Below are positions 1 to 12,000 of a stretch of DNA of 64,000 nucleotides, piece after piece. Location of the stretch: contig OZ038423.1 in assembly GCA_964036155.1 (NCBI GenBank), positions 52,715,249 to 52,779,248 of the forward strand. The letters are read 5' to 3'. Made by a program: the position numbers and the translations under genes. This stretch comes from Diploscapter coronatus. Lineage: Eukaryota; Nematoda; Chromadorea; Rhabditida; Rhabditidae. The notes beneath the pieces were generated by a model. That model saw only the letters and a program-made list of their open reading frames with translations, was not told where the DNA came from and ran no database searches. The first letter of the stretch is position 1. The number at the start of each line of letters is the position of its first letter.

Positions 1-3000
1 AGGAGTCGCCATCTAAAATAACACCGTTTCTATTTGGTTTAAAGAAAATGTGTCATCTCCGTAAGAAAGAATCAAAAATCCCCTCTATCTGTAATCATTT
101 ATTGTTAGATATTTTTGCCCTTGTTTTGCGCTACCAGTTGTATTGGCCACTGAGAAATGGCGGGATGAGACGTGAGGACGTAAGCCATCCTTTCCCACTA
201 TTTCTTCCTGCTTTCTCACCCTCCCCTATCCTTGACTATAGATCACGTCATTTCAACATTGCCGATTGTATTTGCCACCTCATCTTTTAGTCTTTACATA
301 ATCCACACTTCCTAGCTCTAAATCCTGTGACGCATACAATCAGCCTGTTTCCTTAAAAAATGAAATTTACCAAGAATGCCGAGTAAGCGCATCTGCGTGC
401 AGTTGGGATGATCTGTCCCCCTCCGCTGTAGAGTCGCTCAGACGAAATCGTCGCATCGATCAGCTTGAACTTCACATTTCGAATTGCTGCAAGTTCGCCC
501 TTCTTTAACTTCTTTCAATAGTAAATAATGTTGCTCACGTTCTTCGCAAAGAGGCCCCTCTCTGGTGGCCCACTGGAAGCCCTGCACGAGGGATTCGCGC
601 ACTGTGCCGAGCAGTTGTTTGTCAACCTAAAATTATAATCTTCTTTCGAAGGAAAACCTTTGACATAAAATGAGTAGTCAAAACAGCTTGGAAATTTTCT
701 AAACTGCTCTTTGATCTAGAAATAGCAATTCAACATAGTCATGAAAAAGCATCTACCCTATTGATATGGCGTCGGTCAAATTAGCTAAAGTATGGATAAA
801 AATACGCAATAAAACGTAAACAAAGTACCCAGATTGAGGCGCAGATTAGTCATCGAAAAAGGCAATGAGCGAAAGTATGTTTCGTTGAAAACCGACGAAT
901 AATTTGCGCCTCATGTTGTGTGCTTTCGTTTACGCGTTATTTATTACGCATATTTATCCCCACTAGACATGATAAGACTGATGCAATATTCAAGAGTAAT
1001 TTTTAAATCTCCAACCTCAGTGGGGAGTGTGTCATCAACGAAAATGTTAGGTCCAGTCGTGTCAGGACCGAAGGCCCAAATGGAGCGAGAAGCGAGCAGA
1101 TCCCACTCGTACTTGGTCTGGAAGAACTCGGCGAGTCTCTTCCGATTCCAGCCGATCTGCACAACTTCACCCTCGATGTCCTCTGCCAGACCCTTCTCCA
1201 ACGGCTCTGCCACCATCGTTATCTTGTTCCTGCAAATATTGCTTCTTTCAAAGTATCCTTGCGAATTTCTTACTTTTTGTTGGGGGTTTCAGCGAAGCAT
1301 TTGAGAGAGGAAGTTTCGATGACAGTCTCGTTGAATGTCACGACTGGGTCCGCCACTTTGATGTCGATTTCAGAGAACACCTGAATTTTTATTTTTAGAA
1401 AAAAACCCAATGCAAGACAGGTTCGTTGAAGGATCGATAGTTTGACATTGAGATTCAGATCCTGATAGTTACGAAGTTCTCAAATCGAAATTTTATTCTA
1501 GGATTTAAATGAAAAGTTTGAAAAATATCACCTCGACTTTTGTCGATCTTTCAACAGAAGAAATTCGATGACCAATTAAAAAGCAACTTTTCAAACCTTT
1601 CTCATATCGTGCATGACGCAATCCATGTAGAGCTCTCCAGTGCCAAGCAGGACGTGCTCTCCAGACTCCTCCACTCGAGTCGTCAGCAGAGGGTACGATT
1701 TGTTCACCTGAAACAAGCAGAATAGGTCTCCTTCCGCTCCATTCTCACCTTTCTCAATCCATCCAGCATTTTGGGCAGTTCTGATGGACTGATCGGTTCG
1801 ATTGCCATCTTCACAACGCTCTTCGTGTTAAATTTCAGAGGACGGAAAATGTACAGCTGAAATTTGTGAATGAAGTTTTTTCTTTGAAAAAATCAATTAT
1901 TGTTTTTGAGACTCGTTTTGGCTAAGCCAACTATTTAATTGGCAAAAGAGAAGAAAATAGGAAAGATCGAAAGCAAACATATCTCAAAAAAGTGAACCTA
2001 TCAAACTTGATTGACAATAAAAGAACATTCTCACGTCTTCATCGTATTCGACCTCAGTGATCGTGGAAGTCTTGACGATTGGCTCGTCGATTCCCTCAAT
2101 CAGCACCCAGCATCCCGCGGGCACGCGCGAAACTTCTATCTGATATCTGAAAAGACCGCATTATCATTGCTGAATTGGTGAAGAAGATTAGTCGTTCTGC
2201 ATAATCCTTGTAGCATTATTCTAATTGTTCTCTTTTTATCTTGTTCCACATTCTTCTACTTTTATTCTCTTTACAACGGCGGATGAGGTTTCTTGAAAAA
2301 GCGTGCACAAGCAAGTTTATAGGAAATTATCAATTCGTGTTTTATCAAGTCAGCCATGTAAAGAATGGGAAAATATGACTTACCTAGCGACATAGACCCA
2401 CAAACGACCCACAGTCAGTACTTTGTTGTCCTCTTCATCCTGAAATGAATCAATAACAGCCGAAGAGAGATGTTGAAATCCAAACCTGAATGGAGTAATT
2501 TTCTCCCAGAATGCGAACATCCGTGTTAGCCTCCAAAGTTCCGCTGAAAACTCGACCCAAAACTCGAAAAGAAGTCGCATCGGCAGTCGCGTAGTTCTTC
2601 GTTGTGTGCACCATCAGAGGACCCTGAAGCAGATAAATTCATGGCATTCGTCATTTCCGAAATTACATGCGAATGAAAGAGAATGAAGAAGATAAGCTAA
2701 ACAATTAGCGTGATTTTCGACAATTTCTGCTATAACTTTGCTAATTTTGCAGAAGCAATTTGACATACACTATCAACCATTATATTCGATAAGCATGTAA
2801 ACTGTGAAATTTCAAATAAAATAAGGCGTCCTGTTTACGAATGGCAGTTAATAAAAAATCGTTTCACATTAAAAAGATAAAACAAGTTTGAAAGTGACTC
2901 ACATCAGCACTGCACTTGTACATTTCCTGAGCGAGTTTGCTGTCGACCGGTCCTACGTAAATGTGTTCGACTTTGTGACGAGCATTCTCCAGTGGAGATT

Positions 3001-5686
3001 TGATGTTCTTCACGACCAAATCAGTGAACGCTGAAAATGATTATGTTGGAAAAATGCTAAATCAGAAAAGACGAGAAAAGGTTTTTAATTTCGCTGCTGA
3101 AATTTGTGAGTCAACGAAATCAGAACTTCAAATGTCGTTGATAAAGAGAATGCAGATTTACCAGTGAAATCGCCGAAGAATCGTTTGCAGACGAGGGCAA
3201 CAAGTGGTCGAATGTTCATTCTCTGCTCCTCTTTCGATAGACGAATACCCAATTCAGACATCATCGAGGGCATACAGGTGTCCACGTCACCGACCACCTG
3301 CAAAGTAGAGAATCATCAAAATCGGAATTTTACTGGTAAAGAGAAAAGAAAGAAAATCATCCGAAATAAGCCTTTCGCGGAATTGATTGAAAATTGCCAA
3401 CTATTTCTGAACAGAATATTTTTTCTCCAGAAACGAACCTGACTGAAAATCTTGTACATGGGCTCCATGATGAATTCGACGAAAGTCCTCTGGCTGTTAG
3501 CGTGGAACGGCTTCTTTGCGAATTTACGAGTCTTCTTGTTGAAGTAAATGTCGCCCCACAGCCTGCGAGCGAACTCCTTTGCATTGAACGCGCCATCTGC
3601 AATAAAGTAATGAGTTGGATGGCGGCTGTTCTGGAAGTGGATGGGGAATGGCTTGCTCACTGTATTGTTTCTCGTAGATGAGAGCGAAGGAGAGCAGAGA
3701 GAAGCAGATGTTGTAGCGGCCAGAGGAGAAGATCACATTCTCGTGCAGAGGGGACAACACTGGCAACTCCTCATCGGAAAACGTCCTGAATCATATTTTT
3801 ACTGAATTTCAAAAAAAAAAATAGAGAGCCAATTCTTAATTTGATTGATGTTTGAGAAAAAGAAACAATTTAGTCGTCATCAAATCTAAACATATCGACT
3901 AAACGCAACTAGGGAATTGGAAGAAGAATCGATATCTGTGTATCTGAGCTTGCATTTCGAAATGCTTCAAAGACAAATTCATAGTCAGACTGATTGAAAG
4001 ATCGTCAGAATCCGAATTCCGTCTTTAACATGATCGTAACTGTATTCAAAGCCAATGATAAAATCAACTAACTGAAGCAGTGCATTGACTTGGTCGATGA
4101 TGAGTCTGAGCTTGTTGTAGGCATCGGCAGGTGGCAGCTTCAGCTCCAGAATGAGGCGATCGATTTTGTTGATGCAGAGTGTGACTGGCAGTCGCTCCGC
4201 AACTGCATGACGGATGGCTCGCTCTGTGTTCATCAGAACCTGAACAAGATGAAGGCGAATAAAAAGAGATGATAATCCTGCAAACCCCTTCATGCGCGTC
4301 CACAACGATCACGACTCCATCTGCCAGTCTGAAGGCCGCTGTCATCTCGTCCGAGAAATTCACGTGTCCTGGAAAAGTTGAATTTAAAATTTGAATAAAA
4401 TCATCGACGATCTTTTAGAAAAAAATAGAAAGGGAAAGCTGAGATTTAAGTCGAAATTTACTAAATTTATATGACGAACTTTCCAAGTTCTGAAGGATAT
4501 CTCACACAAATCATTGCTTGCTTGATTCAGTACAAAACTTAAATATTCATTTTCAATTCAATATTATTTCAGGTATGAACAAAATCTACCTATTCCCTTT
4601 CCTGGTCCGTCCCAGACTTTCTTTTGCCACTTTTCCGACCATATCTATTTGTGTGCAAAATTTTAGGAAATTCCCATCCGTCCCCGTCTCAGAAAGAATA
4701 AATTTTGTCCATGTCTGATTACTTTCGACTAATTCTAGCACTAACCAGGAGTGTCAATGATGTTGAGAAGATAGCTCTTCTTGCGACTGTCCTCGAGCAC
4801 GATGGTGACGGGCATGGCCTTGATGGAGCAGCCCCTCTGCTGCTCTATGAACAGAGTGTCCGTGTAACGCGTGTCTGCATCGTCGGCTCGATAGAATTCG
4901 GGGTGCGTCTGCTCCATCAGACAGTCGATCAAGGTCGTCTGGAATGCTAGTTATTTCTTTCTGTAAACTCAACAGAGCTAAGTGTGCAAACTATTCACTG
5001 GATTTAGAAGTGCCCAGTTTTGCATACTAATCATGACTTTTCAGAGGCAAGTCGGAATTTCGAACGTAAATCTCCAATTTAAAACAGCCATGACTTGGTC
5101 TGAGAGGGGACCCTAAATATCAGCCGACCTTTCCGTGATGGAGATGCCCTGCAATGGCGATGTTCCTCATGATGTGTGGGCAGTCCATCAGATCAGCCAG
5201 GTACTCCTTGCTGTAGACAGTCTCTGGCAGATTGTGTTCCACCGACTAAACAATTAAATAAGACAGAAGGGTGAATCTGAGAGCTCAACCTGGAATTTCC
5301 TCTGGGTAGCCGGTTTGATGATTGGCTCGGTGAGCGGCTGAGCGTCCTCTTCCTGCACAATCGTCTCCACATCTTTGCCGTACACCTGAAGAAGAAGAAA
5401 ATAATTCAAGAAAAAAGGAAAATGCAACCTCGACAGCAGAAGCGTAGTATTTCTTGTCCTCGTGCAGAACGATCTGATTCTGTGGGATCTCCTCTCCCTC
5501 GTCATCCTCCATGTGCTCCTGAACATTCCCTACCTCCCAATCAATCAACTCATTCAGACTCACATCCTCATCTTCCTTCTCGTCATCAGAGCCCCCTCCG
5601 ACCGGAATGTCGTCCTCATTTTCATCGTCCGAATCGATCTCCGGTCCTATGTAGTTGCCGAACTCGTCGTACAGGTCAGAATCCAT
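1..5686 (-). CDS. EFTUD2: EFTUD2/Snu114, U5 snRNP GTPase (3' end beyond window)
   Basis: EF-2-like GTPase of the U5 snRNP that drives spliceosome activation and disassembly in the nucleus. The N-terminus [16 protein letters not shown] plus the following acidic stretch is the EFTUD2 hallmark, absent from EF-2. G1 reads GHLHHGK (about residue 152), then DTPGH (G3) and NKID (G4). Twenty exons were traced, all in phase: 5686-5429, 5385-5290, 5245-5129, 4938-4746, 4368-4286, 4239-4073, 3785-3661, 3596-3439, 3297-3162, 3030-2903, 2623-2486, 2439-2384, 2146-2035, 1856-1749, 1707-1597, 1380-1274, 1229-1016, 626-539, 486-371 and 12-1. That gives 841 codons; family members have about 970, so the last 130 or so lie left of base 1. 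The final visible exon starts MATP at bases 12-1, matching family MATPRLMEP. No trans-splice acceptor was seen before the ATG. Divergent from DHX34 with about 400 bp between start codons. Identification is very secure. Confidence 0.96.
160..292. repeat. Imperfect inverted repeat inside an EFTUD2 intron
   Basis: Within the intron 13-370. The flanks (about 145-175 and 245-285) are partly complementary, including GAGACGTGA against TCACGTCATTTC. They enclose a pyrimidine-rich core of CCTTTCCC and CTCACCCTCCCC type. It resembles the other purine/pyrimidine-core hairpins in this window. Pairing is imperfect, so only modest confidence. Confidence 0.35.
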
Positions 5687-6085
5687 TTTTCACGATGGAT
5701 TACCGAAAAAAACAAACTTCACACCAAAAATGGGAAAAATAAAAGGAGTGATTCGAATCAAAATGGATGCACTCCCACTTGCGAAAATGTGTCAATTGAG
5801 CACGAAGTCAGTCGCTGTTTTTATTTGAAACTTCGATTTTTTTCTTCTGTACTTTTCATGTTTTTTTCTTTGAAATTTTCTGCTCTTCAAATCTTCTGAT
5901 GTTCCTGATCAACGTGAACCGAAATTCAGAATCAGTTCCTCAACAATTCCCTATATTTTTAAAATGAATTTTCATCGTTTTTTTCAACATTCCATTTTCG
6001 AAAATTTAAATTCTATTCTGTCGATCTCTTTCTGGCATGTTGAACACACAGATATAAACCTTTTGCAGCTAAGTCCACCTCATGA
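5687..6085. promoter_or_regulatory. Divergent promoter region EFTUD2 / DHX34
   Basis: About 400 bp between two start codons facing away from each other, so both promoters must lie here. AT-rich with T-runs. The plus-strand AG at 6067-6068 (TTTTGCAG) is an isolated splice acceptor 17 bp before the DHX34 ATG and a likely spliced-leader site. No defined transcription factor motif was recognised. Confidence 0.5.
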
Positions 6086-9000
6086 ATGTATCGACTCTCG
6101 CAGGAGGAATGGGATGAGAGTCGAGGCTCGCTGTTCAGGCACTTCCTGCCGACTGAGGCAAGTAGCAAACAGTCCAAGGAAGATGAGGAACGAGCCAAGA
6201 CGCAGAGACAGTTCATCAATTCCTACTTCAATCGGTTCATCAAGCAAGTCGTTTCAATTTCAAATTAATACAAATTCAGTGATTTGAGTTTTTATTCAGA
6301 AAAGTTTACACGTTTTATGCAGGGAACTGTGAGAAGGATTCCGTATTCAGAGAAGTTGAAGTAAAAATAGGAGGTGCTGAATAGCTAAAAGTATCGCTTC
6401 ATTTCACTTTCGGAAAATTTTCAAGAAAAAATCTAACGACAAGTTGAATGTGAAGTCAGAACATCACCTGTGAGAATATTGTCTTATTTCTGATCAGAAT
6501 GATAAAATTCATTCAATTCCTATGTTCTTTGAAAGAATCAAGTGGATTTTTAAATTCCGAGACTGAATTTTTTCTCGAAAATTGAATCGCTGCGCATATT
6601 GGTTTCGTCGACAAAATGTCTGGAAACAGACCTAGGCAGGGCTTAAGCCGAATTCTTCTGCTAACTTTCTATAGAAAAATTTTGATTTGCGTACCCTTCC
6701 CCCTAACATTTTTTGTCCTAGTTGGAAGTTTGCCTAGTCTAAATGTAAAGTTCCATTACTTTTTCAACCAATCATTGATGTAGCTCTGTTGCAGAAGCGG
6801 TGGCGAGACTGATGACCACTTCGATCCGCGTCGAATAAAATGCGATGATTTGGGCATTCCACAGGACTTGAGCAAGTCTTATTTCGTCATGTCCCAGAGA
6901 GAGCAGCAGGAAATTCCCCATTCACTTTCGCACGTGAGTCATTTTTCGAAGAAGACTTTCTTCAGCAACTTTATTTTCAGCTGCCAGCCTGGCTCGTCCG
7001 TCATTTCGAATACGTCATTCGACTGTCCTGCGATTTCTTCAACGAAATAAAATTCAAGAAGATACGAGATCTGAGGAAATCGCAGAGAGAACTGCCCATT
7101 GCTGAACGGAAGACTGAAATCGTCGATTTACTCAAAGATGTAAGGATTATGGAATTACACAAATGTTAAGAAAAGAAAACTGATATTTTTTATCAAAAAG
7201 AGCTGAATAATCTCCTCTCAAGGAATGGAGTATGTATAAACTTTCTTCACAAAGTGAAATAGCATATCTTGAAGGAGGTTTCCGTAGTAGTTCTACTTCC
7301 AAAATACGGAAAATGTATAAAATAGTTGAAATTTATCTCTCAGAAACAGCTATTCCACTTTTCGAATTAATTTTGAACACTCAGAAAGAAAGCTTACGCA
7401 GTAAGAAGAATGATCATTTCAGCACCAAGTTCTTATAGTCGCAGGAGACACCGGATGCGGCAAATCCACGCAAGTTCCCCAATATCTCCTGGAAGCAGGC
7501 TACTCGGGCATCGCCTGCACTCAGCCGAGACGAATTGCCTGCACTGCATTGGCCAGGAGAGTCGCTTACGAAACGCTCAACGTCTATGGAAATGAGGTCG
7601 CTTATCAGATTAGGTGAGCAGTTACAGTGACGATCAAGAATTTGGACGCAAGCAAAACTTTAAAATCGACCACTCATTGAAGTTATTTAAACGAAAGCAC
7701 TCTGAAATAGCATAAATTTGCCGTCCAATATTGATTCGCGTCAAACAGACCTATGGAAGACCAAGTCAGAAAGATAATGCGACTTGCCCCCTGTATATTT
7801 TCTGAGAGTGGCTCAAATGCTCCCTAGGTCTGGCGTCAAAACGACTTGGCAAACGTTGATATTCAAATTAGAGTTCTCAAGGCGGATATGTCAAATTGTG
7901 TTTTCGGAATAGTTCTTGAACAGAAAGGTGGAACTGGGTTGTTAAATAAGACTTCTGCGAAGAAAAAAATTTTTTAAATTTGCTGGCCGAGAAAAGATCG
8001 TAAAAATCTGTCACCCAAAATGATCGCATTTTCGCAAACGAAATATTGCCTGTGCGTAACTGCCGGGATTTTGGTCTGATTTTTGGCAGAGAACGATTTT
8101 ATCAGATTTACCGTCGATTTAGGGGAGACCTTTATGACATTTTGGGCTTGAAGGGTACTTTCTTCCAAAATGTTTGGTTTCAAACTGCCAAGTTTCTGCC
8201 GCAAATGCGTTTTTGCAAGGGGACCCTAATTAAAATCGTGTTTGCTTTCGCACTTATTGGCCGCACATCACTATTTTTGATAATTTGAGAAAGAGCATTC
8301 GAAATGAACGAATTTCGCGCCTTTAAAAATGAATATTTTGCAGGTTCGAAACGACGAAATCGAAACGAACAAAGATGCTGTTTCTGACTGAGGGGTTGCT
8401 GCTGAGGCAGATGGAGAACGACTCGCTTCTGCAACAGTACAATGTAATTCGATTTTCTGAAATGCGTTAATTTCTTTCTCTAAAATCTAGGTGATAATAT
8501 TGGACGAGGTGCACGAACGACATCTCTCATCTGATCTGCTGATTGGTCTGCTGAGGGATCTAGTCGAAAAACGGCCAGGTACTTTATATTACTACACATT
8601 CTCACACAAAATTATCCTTTTGCAGATCTGAAACTGATTCTTATGTCCGCCACGATCAACCTCACTCTGTTCAGCGACTATTTCCAAGGAGCTCCTGTTA
8701 TTGAGGTACAAAACTGCCAAGCTCTTCATTATCTATGAGACAAACGTTTGCATATAAAGGTGGGATGCGTATATGTGAGCGCGATGCATCGCACTGGAGG
8801 AAAACAAGAGGGCAAAGTTCAAACACGCTGAAGCATATGGTTGAATCTCATGGGTACTCCTTCCCTTCTCCCTTTGCAAACGCTCATCTCGTGGATATAG
8901 AGAGTAAAACTCAAACATTTGGTTTTTCAGGTTCCTGGACGACTGTATCCCATTCAACTTCAATATCACCCAATCAAGCAGCTCATCGCTGAGGCCGAGA

Positions 9001-12000
9001 AGAAGAATCACAAAATCGATCCAGAACCATATTTGAGAATACTTGAGGTATGCATTTTTAGATTTAAGTGAACTTACCTTTTACACTCAGCTATTATTAG
9101 TTGTTTCTATGCATAGCATAAGCGAAATAGATTTTTCCGAGTTTTGCGCTAGTACTCGTGCAAAGCCCGAGATTTTCTATCGTATTCGTTATTAGGGCTG
9201 CATAAAGCTTTATTCTGTTTTTGACTAAATTTGTTCAGAAAATCGACAAGGAAACCCCTTCTAATCAGCGTGGAGATGTGCTGATTTTCCTGAACGGAGT
9301 AGCAGAAATCGAGACTGTCGCACAGACTCTCAAGACTTATGCTGAATTGACCAAGGGGTGGATTATCCTTTTGTTACACAGGTATTGACTTATTTTGGAT
9401 CATAGAATCAGGCTTGTGCAGGATCTATCCGTCCCCGTCCCAGATTTTTAAATTCCTACCCGTCCATGTTCCGAAAAACCCTAAAAATAGTGAGAAAAAA
9501 TTGTTCAAATTTGACCATTTTTACATATTTTAAAGCTTCGACTATAAATGTAAACTATTCCTTTCTATTTTCCATCGATTATTAAGAAAGTTGGAGAAAA
9601 TTTAGGATTTTTGAGCATTTAATGATTGAAAAAGTTTCGAATTTTTAACATCGTCGTTCCCGTTCGAGAAAACATCGAATCTTGCGCAATCCTGCGGTAG
9701 AGCACATTCTGTACTTTTCAGTACCCTGTCGGTGGACGAACAGGACAAAGTGTTCGACATCGCCCCTCTCGGGAGTCGCAAGTGCATCCTCTCCACGAAC
9801 ATCGCCGAGACGTCCGTCACAATCGATGGAATCAGATTCGTCATCGACTCGGGAAAGGTAGGTCATTGTTTTCCCCGTTTCAATTTACTAAATTAGAAAC
9901 TTCAGGTGAATCTGATCAAATACGAATCTGGGACGGGGACGCAGAAACTCACTGAGTTCTGGGTATCGAAAGCATCGGCAAATCAGAGAAAAGGCAAGAC
10001 GAACTAGTGAAGTGGTTGAGATGAGCTGTGAATTTCAGGCAGAGCTGGTCGAACTGGACCCGGAATCTGCTATCGACTCTACTCGCAGGTGTAAACGATT
10101 TGGTTTTCAAAAACTTTCCCTTTCTTTTCTTTGCTAACTTCTCGTTGATTAGATTATTGAGTTTCTGTAATTCCATCTAAAGAGGATCATCAAATCACGA
10201 AACATTTCAGTCTCTCAAAAAGAATCCGGAAAAGCTTGATTTTTTGTGGTCCTCTTAAATTAGAAAGTTGTACAATTGATAATTTCAGGAGCAGTTCGAC
10301 AAAATGGACGATTTCACGCCCTCGGAAATCCATCGCGTTTCTCTGCAGGACATGGCACTCAGAATGATCAGTCTCAATCTCGGATGTAAGAATGCGAGAT
10401 AGCCTTTCTTTATATCTTGCCCTTTTAAGTGGACCCAAGAACATTTCCCTTCATCGAGAGACCGGCAGAGGATGCATTGGATGAGGCACTGGAGAAGTTG
10501 AAATTCCAGGTTCATCTTATCTTGTTGGTTGGCTTCTTCTAAAAGCCGCATACCGGCGAAATTTTATCCATCAATATAATTGGTTAAGGATAATACTGCT
10601 AGAGAATGTTTCAGTCTCAAAACGTTAAGTACATTTTGAAAATCTTTTCTAGACAAATATTTCCCTAGCGGCCCCTATCCCTACCCTTATTCGAATTTGG
10701 AAGTATACGACTTTACAAATCTGCAACTTTGCGGCTTTTACAAAAAGCTTGAAAGTCTTTTGACGAATTTTTTAATTTCAGGGAGTTTTGTATTCGGATC
10801 GGGAAAATCAACTCACAGCACTGGGTAACGCAGTCGCCAAATTGCCTATGGACGTCTCCATTGCAAAAGTGAGCTTTTTTGAATTCTGAATTCAATGCAT
10901 ATCCAACTTCTGAAAAACGAGGGGAAGTGAAAATAATGCCGGTAGAAATGATGAAATTAAAGGCTAATTTGGAAAAGTAGTGCATCGTAGCATCATTACA
11001 TGCGAAATAACATGATGTTTGTTACGAGAAAAGATTCTTTCTTCATACTATTTGGTATACAATGTGCAACTGCTTACTTTTCCAGGTTGCCAAATGAAAA
11101 TGGATCTCAAATGAATTGTTTCCATTCAAATTGATCCATGAATCCAATCGATTCAAGGAGTTATGCTTTCCCAGATGAATGTTGAAAGTCATTTGCTTTC
11201 TTCTGCCTATATCCCTCGTAAGATGGCTATTATCATGAATCGATTTGCAGATGTTGATCTACGGCTGTGTGGTCGACCAATTCGATGTGATGCTGACCGT
11301 GGCAGCCGGTCTGTCCGTGCAGAGTCCATTCACGAACCGCTCCTTCCGCGAGCCGGACACCGTCGAGAAGAGGGCTCCCCTTACTTCTCCCATGGGCGAT
11401 CCGTTCACTCTCATCGCCCTTTTCAGGTTTCCATTTCAATAGGTTGCTAAGAAAGTTCTGCCAGATGCAATATTTTCTTCAAGTCTGTTTCCCATTTATC
11501 AAAATTAGTTTCCGACACCAAATCAATCATGTTTCTTCACAGCCAAATTGCTAGAACTAGGGCTGGAAAAGTATTGAGATGAGGAGAAATGAAGAGAGAA
11601 AATGGGGGAACAATACGCTCTTTCTTTCTTTTCGAGAGAAGGAACACAGCCCAAGGCATGAAGCAGTAAATCGCGTTGTTTCTGACCGTTAGTGAACATA
11701 AGAACATGAGTTTGTGCCCGATGAAACTTTTCATTCCTTCATCTACATGGTAAAACACATCCAAGCTAAGTTCATCAAGTTCGCTCTTCATTTTAGGAAA
11801 CTGGAGGAATTCAAAAAAAGAAATGTGACAAAACTTTCTTACTGTCAACCCATTTTCTTTACAATTTTAGAATTTCAGAGAATGGGTTCTTCAAAAGGCG
11901 TATGGCGGAAAGGCGAAGAGATGGACGATTGAAAATGGCCTCGATGAACATAGACTGTACGAGATCAGCAAGCTGAGAATGCAGTACAGGTATGGCATTG

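Noticed and set aside
1..5686. Calling the GTPase elongation factor 2
   Set aside because: The acidic N-terminus ([14 protein letters not shown]) and the P-loop GHLHHGK are specific to EFTUD2/Snu114; EF-2 lacks both.
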